64,000 nucleotides of DNA, taken from NCBI GenBank assembly GCA_963699175.1, contig OY969418.1, positions 124,001 to 188,000 of the forward strand, read 5' to 3'. The notes beneath the pieces were generated by a model. That model made no database searches and was not told where the DNA came from. It worked only from the letters and a program-made list of their open reading frames with translations. A program made the position numbers and the translations under genes. The stretch is from JACPYM01 sp963699175 (GTDB lineage Bacteria > Acidobacteriota > Blastocatellia > RBC074). Position 1 is the first letter of the stretch; each line of letters starts with the position of its first letter. Shown one piece after another: positions 29,501-37,905 of this stretch.

Positions 29501-29714
29501 AAGTGCAATACGAGGTCACGAAGGAACGGATAGTTTGGCTGAATCTCCGTGTTAATTCGGCATCGGTCGGTTCGTCTTTGCTGCTGAATTGCGCAGGCAT
29601 TGGGCTGAATGTCCGGGCCAAGCCGGCTGCGGTGGGGTTGGCCGCAGTCAGCCATGGAATCGCGCCGACTCCGAGCATCAACAGCGAAATTGTTAGCCGT
29701 GTGCAACGTAGCAT
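26550..29714 (-). CDS. DUF1592/DUF1588/DUF1585 family protein with PSCyt1-type haem site (1054 aa)
   Basis: It has a signal peptide, then a CTSCH haem-binding motif near residue 71 (planctomycete cytochrome C domain), LSNAEYNYTVRDLTGIDL (DUF1587) near 155, LLKFAARAYRRPL (DUF1595) near 615, a DUF1592 core around 690-800 (YSLASRLSYFLWASMPDEEL), DUF1588 with CASCHARFDSFGLAFEGYG near 940, and DUF1585 at the C-terminus (YALGRSPMLSDE). Such proteins are exported and are thought to work with DUF1552 partners in breakdown of complex polymers; the reaction is not known. I chose the ATG at 29714 because GGAGGTTCG sits directly upstream. It is one base from the next gene's start. Confidence 0.9.
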   Translation of the reverse strand: MLRCTRLTISLLMLGVGAIPWLTAANPTAAGLARTFSPMPAQFSSKDEPTDAELTRRFSQTIRSFVTSYCTSCHSGPTPNASFDLQRYTTLESVIDDFPRWALVLRKLTAKEMPPQGMKQPPEELRQLVIEWIAAVRKNVARKHAGDPGPVVARRLSNAEYNYTVRDLTGIDLRPAREFPVDPANQAGFDNSGESLAISPALMSKYLEAARRVADHLVLKPDGFSFAPHPMLVETDREKYPIQRIVDFYDRQPTDFAQYFAAAWRYKHRVALGQPSATLAGIAAQAKVSPKYLTMVLQALEQTKEEVGPLVKLQAMWRELPVPKGNQLEGADLAREGCVRMRDFVVKIRRHTEKLFANVEAPGFGANFQPIAMFRNRQLAAHRRDFDPSALRVEGEPPLQGFVVTRGSTFGNREVEELKQSVAAYIKERQEDPDLTVPAGERARYETAFARFSSVFPTAFCLREHGRFYPITSMDKGRYLGAGFHNVMGYFRDDTPLSELILDENGKKELDALWDEFDFTADYTVRTYLQFIYNAGEGGGVRRNVDRPSQNEFAKQEVIFRLRDQILEKAATGTDSIILQAVKDFFDLTNAQIRRVERARMEAEPWHLDALLKFAARAYRRPLVQEESDDILAYYRELREKKGLTHEEAMRGSIASILVSPDFLYRVDLVSGGLGASMKSAGKSASQTGTAQYRPLSGYSLASRLSYFLWASMPDEELLSHAAADDLSKPPVLNAQVRRMLKDGRVSALATEFGGNWLDFRRFENHNAVDRQRFPVFTNELREAMFEEPIRFITDLIQNDRPALDLLYGNYTFVNRTLAQHYGIPAGAGSPDEWFRVNDARAYGRGGLLPMAVFLTQNAPGLRTSPVKRGYWVARRALGEAIPPPPPVVPELPHDESKSDLPVRELLAKHRENKMCASCHARFDSFGLAFEGYGPVGERRTKDLAGRAVDVNATFPGGNQGTGPDGLLTYIRVNREKDFLSNLSEKMLVYALGRSPMLSDEPLLEAMQAKLAASGYKMSALIETIVTSPQFLNRRTSESAQPQGTKTAQQKGGN

Positions 29715-30043
29715 CGAACCTCCGAAAATCGAGTCCTCGGAAATAGCTTTTGGGAATGTTGGAGTCACTTTATTCAGGAGACGTAGATTTTGCAATGCTG
29801 CTGCGGATTTAGATATAGGTTTCGACTGCTGCGCAAATCACTTGTCTCCTCCAGTTCCTATTCTCTTTGCAGTTTCCCGCTTTTGGGAACGGATCATTCC
29901 AAAAGCGGACACCGGCTGGCTTGCTTATCTCTCCGCTTTATGAACAAATCTCGGCAGAAGCTAGGTTGAGCGTGATTGCGTTCTTGGCACGCTGATTGAC
30001 AGACATACAAACCGGCTTCATCAATTCAGGAGAGATAGCAAAT
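29715..30043. other. Divergent intergenic region (329 bp)
   Basis: It lies between the DUF1592-family gene and the ABC ATPase gene. It holds a sigma-54-like site at 29985-30000. No repeat or further gene is seen. Confidence 0.6.
29985..30000 (+). promoter_or_regulatory. Possible sigma-54 promoter upstream of the ABC ATPase gene
   Basis: TGGCAC at 29985-29990, five bases, then TTGAC at 29996-30000, 44 bp before the start codon. The -24 box is exact and the -12 box is degenerate (GA instead of GC). A sigma-54 activator gene lies 1.4 kb downstream. Confidence 0.4.
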
Positions 30044-30709
30044 ATGATTCAGTTAGAGAACATCGAAAAATTCTATCCGCAGGGCGTACAGAAATATTTC
30101 GTGCTGCGCCGCATCTCGCTCAATATCAAACCGGGCGAGTTCGTTTCGATCATGGGGCCGAGCGGTGCCGGCAAATCTACGCTCTTGCACATCTTAGGCA
30201 TGCACGACAACAGTTGGCAGGGCGAGTACTTCTTTTTGGAGCAGCCCATCCACAAGCTCAGCACGAAACAGCGCGCTGATCTGCGCAACAAAAATATTGG
30301 CTTCGTCTTTCAAAGTTATCACCTGCTCGATCACCTGACGGTTTACGAGAACCTGGAAATCCCGCTCTCCTACCGCGACGTCAAGAAGTCCGAGCGCGAG
30401 AGCATCGTTGGCAACGTCCTCGACAAGTTCCAGATGGTCGGCAAAAAGGATTTGTATCCGACGCAACTCTCCGGTGGCCAGCAACAACTGGTCGGCGTCG
30501 CGCGTGCGGTCATCGCCAGTCCGAAAATCATCCTGGCCGACGAGCCGACCGGCAACCTGCATACAAGCCAGGGCAAGGAGATTATGGAGTTGTTCAAACG
30601 GCTGAATAACGAGGGCACGACGATTGTGCAGGTCACGCACTCGGAGGTGAATGCTTCCTACGGCAACCGGGTTATTCAGTTGCAAGATGGCTGGATGGTG
30701 AATGAGTAG
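30044..30709 (+). CDS. ABC transporter ATP-binding protein, MacB/LolD/FtsE type (221 aa)
   Basis: A lone ATPase domain: Walker A GPSGAGKST near residue 37, Q-loop VFQSYHLLDHLT near 88, signature LSGGQQQLVGVARA near 141, and Walker B ILADEPTGNL near 163. It belongs to the family that pairs with FtsX/MacB permeases. No permease is adjacent, whereas three ADOP permeases at 15-24 kb lack an ATPase, so partnership across the region is possible. Gln replaces the usual Arg in LSGGQQQ. GGAGAG is 8-10 bases upstream of the ATG at 30044. Confidence 0.88.
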   Translation: MIQLENIEKFYPQGVQKYFVLRRISLNIKPGEFVSIMGPSGAGKSTLLHILGMHDNSWQGEYFFLEQPIHKLSTKQRADLRNKNIGFVFQSYHLLDHLTVYENLEIPLSYRDVKKSERESIVGNVLDKFQMVGKKDLYPTQLSGGQQQLVGVARAVIASPKIILADEPTGNLHTSQGKEIMELFKRLNNEGTTIVQVTHSEVNASYGNRVIQLQDGWMVNE

Positions 30710-30745
30710 CAGTCTAAAGCGCTGCGAAAGCTAGGGGCGAACTTT

Positions 30746-30982
30746 ATGCAGACATCAGTTGAAGCTGTCTACGAAAATGGAATCTTCCGACCTTTAACGG
30801 AAATTGCTTTGCCGGAAGGACAACATGTTCAGCTTGCCGTTTGGCCCGTTGCCAAAACTAATGGCGAGGCGGAACCAGACCCAGCCTTCAATTTGCCGGA
30901 AATGGCTGAAGATTTGGGCATCACAGATCTGGCGGCTAACATTGACCACTATCTTTACGGGCTGCCAAAACGAGAAAAATGA
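30746..30982 (+). CDS. AF2212-like (DUF104) antitoxin (78 aa)
   Basis: The N-terminus (VEAVYENGIFRPLTEIALPE) is the typical start of AF2212-like antitoxins, small beta-barrel proteins that pair with PIN-domain ribonucleases. The stop codon overlaps the toxin start by ATGA. The C-terminal half (DLAANIDHYLYGLPKREK) is the likely toxin-binding tail. Antitoxins of this class usually repress their own operon. Confidence 0.85.
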   Translation: MQTSVEAVYENGIFRPLTEIALPEGQHVQLAVWPVAKTNGEAEPDPAFNLPEMAEDLGITDLAANIDHYLYGLPKREK

Positions 30983-31386
30983 GTCGGCTCTTTGTGGATA
31001 CCGTAGGTTGGCTGGCGCTCGTCAACCGATCAGATGTTTTGCACGCGCAGGCGACGAAGGTCTATAACGAACGCTTCGAAGCCGGCTGGCATTTCGTAAC
31101 CCACGCAGGCGTGCTGCTCGAAGTTGGCAATGGGTTGTCGCGTGCTAAGTCGCACCATTTGGCAGTTGGCTTGAAAGCTCGTTTGGACGCTTCGACTCGC
31201 GTTGAAATCGTCTCACTTACAGATTTACTCATTGAGGCAGGTTGGCGTTTATAACCAGCGCGGCCAGACAAAGATTGGGGGATGATTGACTGCATCAGCT
31301 TTGTGCTGATGGAAGAGTTAGGTTTGACTGAGGCTCTGACTGCCGATCATCACTTCGCGCAAGCCGGATTCACCAGACTGCTTTAA
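30979..31386 (+). pseudogene. PIN-domain toxin gene with internal stop codon
   Basis: The frame starts with LFVDTVGWLALVN (first acidic residue) and VLLEVGN (second), then meets TAA at 31252 (codon 92). The same frame continues without further stops to 31386 and supplies the rest of the domain: RPDKDWGMIDCISF (third acidic residue) and LTADHHFAQAGF (fourth). In related PIN proteins the stop position is usually Tyr (L-Y-x-x-RPDK-x-WG), so a TAC/TAT to TAA change explains it. Without readthrough the protein ends at 91 residues and lacks two of four metal ligands, so the toxin is probably inactive. Full length would be 135 residues. Confidence 0.82.
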
Positions 31387-31400
31387 CGTTACTATCTAAT

Positions 31401-32774
31401 ATGGCAAATTCCCGAACCTCCTCTCCGAAAATTCTGACCGCCGACGATCAGCCTGACGTGCTGGAAGCCCTGCGCTTGTTGCTCAAGAGCGAAGGTTTTC
31501 AGATCGAGACTGCAACCTCGCCTGAGCAGATTATGACGGCGCTTGCTGCGCGTGATTACGACGTGCTGCTGATGGATTTGAATTACACGCGCGACACCAC
31601 TTCGGGACAAGAAGGGCTTGATCTGCTTACCCGCATTCAAATGCTCGATGGCACGTTGCCGGTCGTTGTGATGACGGCTTGGGGCAGCGTTGATCTGGCG
31701 GTCGAAGCAATGCGCCGTGGCGCACGTGACTTCGTGCAGAAGCCATGGGAGAACGCGCGGCTGCTCTCGATTCTCTGGACGCAGATCGAATTGGGGCAGG
31801 CCCTGCGCAAAGAACAACGCCTGGAAGCCGAGAACCAATTGCTGCGCGGTGAGGGACGCGCCGAGATGATCGCCGAAGCGCCCGCTATGCAGCCCATACT
31901 GCAAGTCATCGCGCGCGTCGGCCCGTCAGAAGCCAACGTGCTCATCACTGGCGAAAACGGCACGGGCAAAGGCGTCGTTGCCAAAGTGCTCCACAACATT
32001 TCAGCACGCGCTAACAAGCCGCTCGTCACCGTCAACATCGGTGGCCTCTCGGACGGCGTTTTTGAAAGCGAGCTTTTTGGTCACATCAAGGGCGCGTTCA
32101 CCGATGCCAAGACCGACCGCGTCGGGCGCTTTGAATTGGCCGATGGCGGCACGCTCTTTCTGGACGAGATCGCCAACATCTCGATGGCACAACAGGCCAA
32201 GCTGCTCCGCGTGCTTGAAACCGGCGAGTTCGAGCGCGTCGGCTCATCCAAGACGCGCAAGGTTAACGTGCGGATCATCTCGGCCACCAACGCCGACCTG
32301 CATGCCGAAGTCGTCGCCGGGCGTTTCCGCCAGGATTTACTCTTCCGTCTGAACACGGTTGAACTGCGCTTGCCACCCTTGCGCGACCGGCGCGAAGACA
32401 TTGCGCTGCTGGCCCAGCATTTCTTGCGACAGCACGCGGCGCGCTATCGCAAGCTCGTCACCAGTTTTGACCCCGCTGCGTTGAAATCGTTGGAGTCGCA
32501 TCACTGGCAGGGCAACGTGCGCGAATTGGATCACGCCATTGAGCGCGGCGTATTGATGGCGCAGGGCACACTCATCAAGGCCAGCGATCTCGGTCTGCAC
32601 CTCGCCGGGCAAGAGAGCGCCGGACGCTTGGAAGAGATGAGCCTCGATGAGGTCGAGCGCTTCCTCATCAAAAAGACGCTCGAACGATTTGACGGCAATG
32701 TCAGCAAGGCCGCCGAAGCCTTGGGCCTGAGCCGCAGCGCGCTCTATCGGCGTTTGGAGAAATACGGTCTATAA
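31401..32774 (+). CDS. NtrC-family sigma-54-dependent response regulator (457 aa)
   Basis: A receiver domain (residues 10-125; phospho-acceptor probably Asp59 in LLMDLNY, Thr-Ala-Trp switch near 92, Lys near 114) is followed by an AAA+ domain with Walker A GENGTGKG (184-191), GAFTDA (231-236) in place of the usual GAFTGA loop, and Walker B GGTLFLDEIAN, and a Fis-type helix-turn-helix at the end (NVSKAAEALGLSRSALYRRL). It activates sigma-54 polymerase when phosphorylated. GAFTDA is found in a known subgroup. The kinase gene follows directly. The ABC ATPase and ADOP permease genes with sigma-54-like sites are candidate targets. Confidence 0.93.
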   Translation: MANSRTSSPKILTADDQPDVLEALRLLLKSEGFQIETATSPEQIMTALAARDYDVLLMDLNYTRDTTSGQEGLDLLTRIQMLDGTLPVVVMTAWGSVDLAVEAMRRGARDFVQKPWENARLLSILWTQIELGQALRKEQRLEAENQLLRGEGRAEMIAEAPAMQPILQVIARVGPSEANVLITGENGTGKGVVAKVLHNISARANKPLVTVNIGGLSDGVFESELFGHIKGAFTDAKTDRVGRFELADGGTLFLDEIANISMAQQAKLLRVLETGEFERVGSSKTRKVNVRIISATNADLHAEVVAGRFRQDLLFRLNTVELRLPPLRDRREDIALLAQHFLRQHAARYRKLVTSFDPAALKSLESHHWQGNVRELDHAIERGVLMAQGTLIKASDLGLHLAGQESAGRLEEMSLDEVERFLIKKTLERFDGNVSKAAEALGLSRSALYRRLEKYGL

Positions 32775-32836
32775 CGATTGCGGATTGCGATTGCCAGGCG
32801 CAGAATTACTTGGCGCTAGGCAATCATTCAAAGGCT

Positions 32837-34258
32837 ATGGCTACGACAAACGAGCAGCAATCCGACAGTCAGTTTACCTTCCTGCAACTGGGGGCAACGT
32901 CCGCCAAAGCCCACTCGCCAGCCGCCTTTCGCAAAGCCAAACTAAGTTTTGAGCGCCGCGTCCTTTGGCTCTCTTTTCTGACCGGATTGCCGGGCGCATT
33001 GGTCGCGCTCGTGCTGCTCTGGCAGGGCGATTTCACGCCGAAGGTGCAATGGACGCTGACGGTCTTCATCTTGACCTTCTGGCTCGGCTGCGCGTTCACC
33101 TTACGCGAGCGCGTGGTGATGCCGTTGCAGACCCTGTCAAATCTGCTGGCCGCCTTGCGGGAAGGCGATTATTCGATCCGTGGGCGTGCGGCCAGATTCA
33201 ACGACGCACTCGGCGATGTCGTGCGCGAGGTCAATGCGCTGGGCACGACGCTACAAACGCAGCGTCGTGGCGCGCTGGAAGCCTCGGCATTTTTGCGCAC
33301 GGTGATGGCGGAGATCGAAGTCGCCGTCTTTGCCTTCGACAGTGAGCAACGCTTGCAGTTGGTCAACCGCGCTGGCGAGAAGTTGCTCAGACGGCCTGCC
33401 GAGCAATTATTGGGGCGTAGTGCGGAAGACGTAGGTTTGGCCGACTGCCTGGCGGGTGAGGCCGCGCGTACGCTGCAAGGCGATTTTCCTGGTGGCAAAG
33501 GCCGCTGGGGCATGCGCCGCAGTACTTTTCGTGAGGAGGGCAAACCGCATCAACTGCTGGTCATCGCCGACATCAGTCGCGCTTTAAGACAAGAAGAACA
33601 ATCAGCCTGGCAAAAATTGGTGCGCGTGCTCGGCCACGAACTCAATAACTCGCTCGCGCCGATCAAATCCATCGCCGGCAGCCTGGAAAGTCTAATTGTC
33701 CGCAACCCGCGCCGCGATGGTTGGCCGGAAGACATGGAAGAAGACTTGCAACGCGGTCTTTCGATCATCACTACGCGCGCCGAAGCTTTGGCGCGCTTTA
33801 TGGGCGCTTACTCGCAGTTGGCCAAACTGCCGCCGCCCAATTTGCAATCGCTAGAAGTCGGCTCTTGGATTCAGCACGTCGCAGCGCTGGAAACGCGCCT
33901 GCCGGTCGCAGTCTTGCCCGGCCCACAAGTGACGATTCAAGCCGACCGCGATCAATTGGAACAGTTGCTCATCAATTTGCTGCGCAATGCTGTGGACGCT
34001 GCGCGCGAGATGGGCGGTGGCGTGTTGGTGCGCTGGCTGCGCAGCGGCAACTCGTTGGAAGTGATCGTCGAAGATGAAGGGCCGGGCCTCTCCAACACCT
34101 CCAATCTCTTCGTGCCGTTCTTTACTACCAAACCGCAAGGCTCCGGCATTGGCCTCGCACTCAGCCGTCAGATCGCCGAAGCGCACGGCGGCACGTTGAC
34201 GCTAGAGAACCGCACCGACAGCCGGGGTTGCCAGGCCAAATTGCGTTTGCCGCTTTGA
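32837..34258 (+). CDS. Membrane sensor histidine kinase, NtrY-like (473 aa)
   Basis: Two TM helices (about residues 45-62 and 73-90) are followed by a HAMP-like segment, a PAS domain (about 150-245), a dimerisation/phospho-acceptor helix with VLGHELNNSLAPIKS (His267), and an ATPase domain with N box NLLRNAVDAA, G1 EDEGPGL, F box FVPFFTTK and G2 GSGIGLALS. It has almost no periplasmic loop, so it likely senses a cytoplasmic or membrane signal. I use the first ATG; a TTG nine codons upstream also opens the frame. It partners the adjacent response regulator. Confidence 0.9.
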   Translation: MATTNEQQSDSQFTFLQLGATSAKAHSPAAFRKAKLSFERRVLWLSFLTGLPGALVALVLLWQGDFTPKVQWTLTVFILTFWLGCAFTLRERVVMPLQTLSNLLAALREGDYSIRGRAARFNDALGDVVREVNALGTTLQTQRRGALEASAFLRTVMAEIEVAVFAFDSEQRLQLVNRAGEKLLRRPAEQLLGRSAEDVGLADCLAGEAARTLQGDFPGGKGRWGMRRSTFREEGKPHQLLVIADISRALRQEEQSAWQKLVRVLGHELNNSLAPIKSIAGSLESLIVRNPRRDGWPEDMEEDLQRGLSIITTRAEALARFMGAYSQLAKLPPPNLQSLEVGSWIQHVAALETRLPVAVLPGPQVTIQADRDQLEQLLINLLRNAVDAAREMGGGVLVRWLRSGNSLEVIVEDEGPGLSNTSNLFVPFFTTKPQGSGIGLALSRQIAEAHGGTLTLENRTDSRGCQAKLRLPL

Positions 34259-34350
34259 AAAGCAGACTCAGGCTATGCTTGACAGCCTCAGGCGCTAATC
34301 ACAGAATGCCTCGTCGTGAAAACTCGTTGCGCTTTGACAGGCGAGAATCT

Positions 34351-34911
34351 ATGCAAGCTCAATCGAACGAGGTCACCCAACTGCTGCGTCAATGGAGTGA
34401 GGGCGACCGTGCCGCGCTCGATCAACTGATGCCGGTCGTTTTCCAGGAACTGCGTAAGCTGGCCAACAGCTATTTGCGCGGCGAGCGGTCTGACCACACT
34501 TTGCAGCCTACGGCGCTGATCAACGAAGCCTACCTGCGGTTGATCAAACAAGACTTTCCGGAATGGCAGAGCCGCAAGCATTTTTATGGCGTAGCCGCGC
34601 AGTTGATGCGCCAGGTGTTGGTCGAACACGCCCGCGCCCGCGCGACGGCCAAGCGTGACGGCGGCCAGAAACTCTCGCTCGACGAAGCGCTCAACTATTC
34701 ACAGGATCAGGCGGCCGATCTGGTCGCGCTGGATGACGCGCTGACAGCATTGGCCGAATTTGACCAGCGCAAAGCCCGCGTCGTCGAATTGCGTTACTTC
34801 GGCGGCTTCAGTATCGAAGAGGTCGCTGCGGCGCTAAGCATTTCGGTGGCCACCGTCGGGCGCGAGTTACGCATGGCCCAAGCCTGGCTCCACCAGCAGA
34901 TGAGCAAATGA
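34351..34911 (+). CDS. ECF-family RNA polymerase sigma factor, acidobacterial type (186 aa)
   Basis: A sigma-70 region 2 segment (DQLMPVVFQELRKLANSYLRGERSDHTLQPTALINEAYLRL is the typical lead, split here at about residues 24-64) and a region 4 helix-turn-helix (FGGFSIEEVAAALSISVATV, near 150-170) match the TIGR02999-type ECF group that is common in Acidobacteria and Planctomycetes. These genes are usually beside a Ser/Thr kinase, as here, and the kinase is thought to control them in place of an anti-sigma factor. The stop overlaps the kinase start by ATGA. The ATG at 34351 is chosen because homologues begin close to it. Confidence 0.9.
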   Translation: MQAQSNEVTQLLRQWSEGDRAALDQLMPVVFQELRKLANSYLRGERSDHTLQPTALINEAYLRLIKQDFPEWQSRKHFYGVAAQLMRQVLVEHARARATAKRDGGQKLSLDEALNYSQDQAADLVALDDALTALAEFDQRKARVVELRYFGGFSIEEVAAALSISVATVGRELRMAQAWLHQQMSK

Positions 34912-37751
34912 CTCCCGAACGCTGGCGACAAATCGAAGAGATCTTTCAGACCGTTATCGAGCGCGCATCGGATGAGCGCAAGGCGGCATTGACGCAATAT
35001 TGCGGCAGCGACGCAGAGTTGCGGCGCGAGGTCGAGTCGCTGCTCGATCACGAAGTGCCAGACGCGTTCATCCAGGAGCCGATTCGTGACGCGGCCCAGG
35101 CGCTTTCGCTCCAAGCAGGCGCCGAATTGATCGGGCAACGGTTGGGAGCTTATCGCGTGACGCGCTTGCTCGGGCACGGCGGAATGGGCACGGTCTACGA
35201 GGCCACACGCGCCGACGAGCGGTTCGAACAGCGGGCCGCCATCAAAATCATCAAAGGCGGAATGGACACAGCTTTCGTCCGCGACCGCTTCACCCGCGAA
35301 CGGCGCATTCTGGCGCGCTTAGAGCATCCGCACATCGCGCGCTTGATTGACGGTGGCGAAACCGAAGAGGGACTTCCATACTTCGTGATGGAGTTTGTCG
35401 AAGGCCAACCGATCGGCGAGTATTGCGCAGCCAATCAACTTTCGATCAATGAACGGTTAAAGCTCTTCCGCCAAGTCTGCGCCGCCGCGCAGTTCGCCCA
35501 CCAGAGTTTGGTTATCCACCGCGACCTTAAACCGAGCAACATCCTGATCAATAAAGACGGCGTGCCGAAGCTCCTTGATTTCGGCATCGCCAAGCTGCTT
35601 GACCCGGACACAGCCGACGACGCGGCGCACACTACCACCGGCTTGCGCATGATGACTCCCGAATACGCCAGCCCCGAACAGGTGCGCGGGAAAAACATCA
35701 CCACTGCTTCCGACATCTATTCGCTCGGCGTAATTCTTTATGAACTGCTGACTGGCATCAGGCCGCACCAATTCAAAACCAGGTCGCCGCTGGAGATCGA
35801 GCGCGCAATCTGCGAGACCGAAACTGAAAAGCCTAGTTCGGCTGTCAGCCGTTCGACCACAGCGCCTGCCCGGTTGCGCAAACAACTCGTGGGCGATTTG
35901 GACAACATCGTGTTAATGGCGATGCGCAAAGAGCCTGAGCGACGCTACCAATCGGTCGAGCAGTTTTCCGAAGACATCCGACGCCATCTGGATGGTCTGC
36001 CGGTCATTGCGCGCCAGGACACGCTAGGTTATCGCGCGGGCAAATTCATTCGCCGCCACAAGCTGGGCGTGGCGGCGACAGCACTGGTCATTGCCAGCCT
36101 GACTAGCGGCGTCGCAGTAGCCAATTATCAAGCCCGGCATGCCGAGCGGCGCTTTCAGCAAGTGCGCAAGTTGGCCAATACCTTCCTCTTCGATTTTCAC
36201 GATAAGATTCAAAACCTGCCCGGCTCGACCGAAGCGCGCGAGATGGTCGTCAAGACCGCGCTCGAATATCTCGACAGCCTGGCGCAAGAGGCCGGGGGCA
36301 ATACGTCGCTGCAACTGGAATTGGCTGCCGCCTATGTCAAAGTCGGGGATGTGCAAGGTAATCCCTTTGCGTCAAACCTCGGCCACACCGCGGCGGCGCT
36401 GGCGAGTTATAGCAAAGCGTTGGTGATGACAGAGAAGCTCGCCGCAAAAAATCCGACGGAGGTCGAAATTCTACGCCCTCTGAGCTGGTACTACTACAAA
36501 GTCGGCGACATTCAGATGCACAGTGGCGAGACAGCGCGTGCCATCGAGAACTCTCGCCTGGGCCTGCAGGTGGGCGGGAAAGTCTTGACGCTCCAACCGG
36601 GCAGGCCGGGAAATTATCGTCTGCTGACTGGCGGCAACAACCGATTGGGCGACGCCGAACTGAAGACCGGCGCGGTGGCCGACGCGCTAAGCCATTATCG
36701 AATCGGCGTGCAGATAGCCGAGCGTTGGCGCGCCGAAGTCCCCAGCGATACAGCCTCGATCACATTTGCGATTGGCTATGACCGCGTTGGTGACGCTTTG
36801 GTCAGACATGGCGATCTCGCCGAGGGAATGAAGAGTTATCTTCAGGCGCTGAAGATTTACGAAGATTTTTTTCAAAAGGATTCCAGCAACCCGTTTAACC
36901 GTCGCAGTCTAATGCTCAGTTATAACACCCTCGGCACAATCATGGGTGATGACACAACGATCAATCTCGGCGACAGGCCGCAGGCTTTACAGTATTACCG
37001 CAAAGGTTTGGCCATTGCCGAAGGGAATCTGGCCGCTGATCCAAAAGACGCTCAGGCTCGTTCGGATTTGGGCATCGCTCATGACAACGTGGCCGAACTA
37101 CTCTACGAGTCCGATCCAGTTCAAGGCGCGGAAGAGTCCCGTAAGGCGTTGGCTCTGGCCCAGACCCTGCTAGCGACCGCGCCAGACAACTTCGAGTTCC
37201 AGCGCAACCAATCGCTCTACCGTTACGGCCTCGGCAAAGCCTTGCATAGACTGGGCGAGCGAGACGAAGCGCGGCGACAACTTCAACAAGCAACCGAAGC
37301 GCAACAAGCCATCTGCGCTGCTGACCCGACTAGAACTCAGTTTCGCGTTGATCTGCTTGACTCTCACAATGCCCTTGCCGCCGCGCTCATTGACCAAGGC
37401 GACTTGGCCGGAGCAAAAGAGAATTACGAAAAAGCAGTAGCGCTAGCCGAAAACTTAATGCTGGCGACACCTTCCGATCTTAGAATTCGCTACAAGCTGG
37501 CTGACACTTATTCGAACTTTGGTCACTACCACACGACGCTCGCCACCCGCCTGCGCACGTCATCCTCCGAACACATTGCCCATTGGCAAGAGGCGCGTGG
37601 CTGGTTGAACAAATCGCTCGGCGTGTGGGACGGTTGGGGCGCGCACGGCGTGTCGAGCATCTTCAACATCAGTCGTCGCGAACAAGTCGCACACTCCCTC
37701 GCCCAATGCGAAGCTGCATTAGCCAAACTCTCGGTCAGCCCACAGCGCTAA
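34908..37751 (+). CDS. Ser/Thr protein kinase with TPR sensor region (947 aa)
   Basis: A cytoplasmic kinase domain occupies residues 75-350: glycine loop LLGHGGMGTVYEA, Lys in AAIKIIK, catalytic loop HRDLKPSN, DFGIAKL and TPEYASPEQ. A TM helix (ATALVIASLTSGVAVANYQ, about 385-403) leads to a long tetratricopeptide region of about 500 residues, probably outside the membrane. It is the standard acidobacterial PknB-plus-TPR type. ATGA overlap with the sigma factor gene indicates translational coupling. It lies directly upstream of the NHNQT peptide locus, so it may control that locus, though this is only positional. Confidence 0.92.
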   Translation: MTPERWRQIEEIFQTVIERASDERKAALTQYCGSDAELRREVESLLDHEVPDAFIQEPIRDAAQALSLQAGAELIGQRLGAYRVTRLLGHGGMGTVYEATRADERFEQRAAIKIIKGGMDTAFVRDRFTRERRILARLEHPHIARLIDGGETEEGLPYFVMEFVEGQPIGEYCAANQLSINERLKLFRQVCAAAQFAHQSLVIHRDLKPSNILINKDGVPKLLDFGIAKLLDPDTADDAAHTTTGLRMMTPEYASPEQVRGKNITTASDIYSLGVILYELLTGIRPHQFKTRSPLEIERAICETETEKPSSAVSRSTTAPARLRKQLVGDLDNIVLMAMRKEPERRYQSVEQFSEDIRRHLDGLPVIARQDTLGYRAGKFIRRHKLGVAATALVIASLTSGVAVANYQARHAERRFQQVRKLANTFLFDFHDKIQNLPGSTEAREMVVKTALEYLDSLAQEAGGNTSLQLELAAAYVKVGDVQGNPFASNLGHTAAALASYSKALVMTEKLAAKNPTEVEILRPLSWYYYKVGDIQMHSGETARAIENSRLGLQVGGKVLTLQPGRPGNYRLLTGGNNRLGDAELKTGAVADALSHYRIGVQIAERWRAEVPSDTASITFAIGYDRVGDALVRHGDLAEGMKSYLQALKIYEDFFQKDSSNPFNRRSLMLSYNTLGTIMGDDTTINLGDRPQALQYYRKGLAIAEGNLAADPKDAQARSDLGIAHDNVAELLYESDPVQGAEESRKALALAQTLLATAPDNFEFQRNQSLYRYGLGKALHRLGERDEARRQLQQATEAQQAICAADPTRTQFRVDLLDSHNALAAALIDQGDLAGAKENYEKAVALAENLMLATPSDLRIRYKLADTYSNFGHYHTTLATRLRTSSSEHIAHWQEARGWLNKSLGVWDGWGAHGVSSIFNISRREQVAHSLAQCEAALAKLSVSPQR

Positions 37752-37760
37752 CCTCCGAAC

Positions 37761-37905
37761 AAAAAAATCTTCTCGACTCGTGAGCGATTTCTGCTCTCGT
37801 TCTCGCCTGTGTAGCTGAGCAGCGATGAGCGTTGACATCGAAGCCGATGACGCAACGTCCATCGTTACAGCTCAATGATGAAAGTCGAAAAGGAGAAGGT
37901 ACACA
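37761..37905 (+). promoter_or_regulatory. Conserved leader element A (upstream of NHNQT peptide 1)
   Basis: AAAAAAATCTTCTCG, then GTGAGCGATT at 37780, TCTCGCCTGT near 37805, an imperfect hairpin built on GAGCAGCGATGAGCGTTGAC and its partial complement, then AAAAGGAGAAGG as ribosome site. The same order of blocks recurs at 39.95, 47.83 and 48.86 kb. It probably contains the promoter and a structured 5' untranslated region. Confidence 0.8.

Noticed and set aside
31250..31270. Double compensating frameshift in the PIN toxin
   Set aside because: The original frame resumes without any shift, so one nonsense change explains the break more simply.
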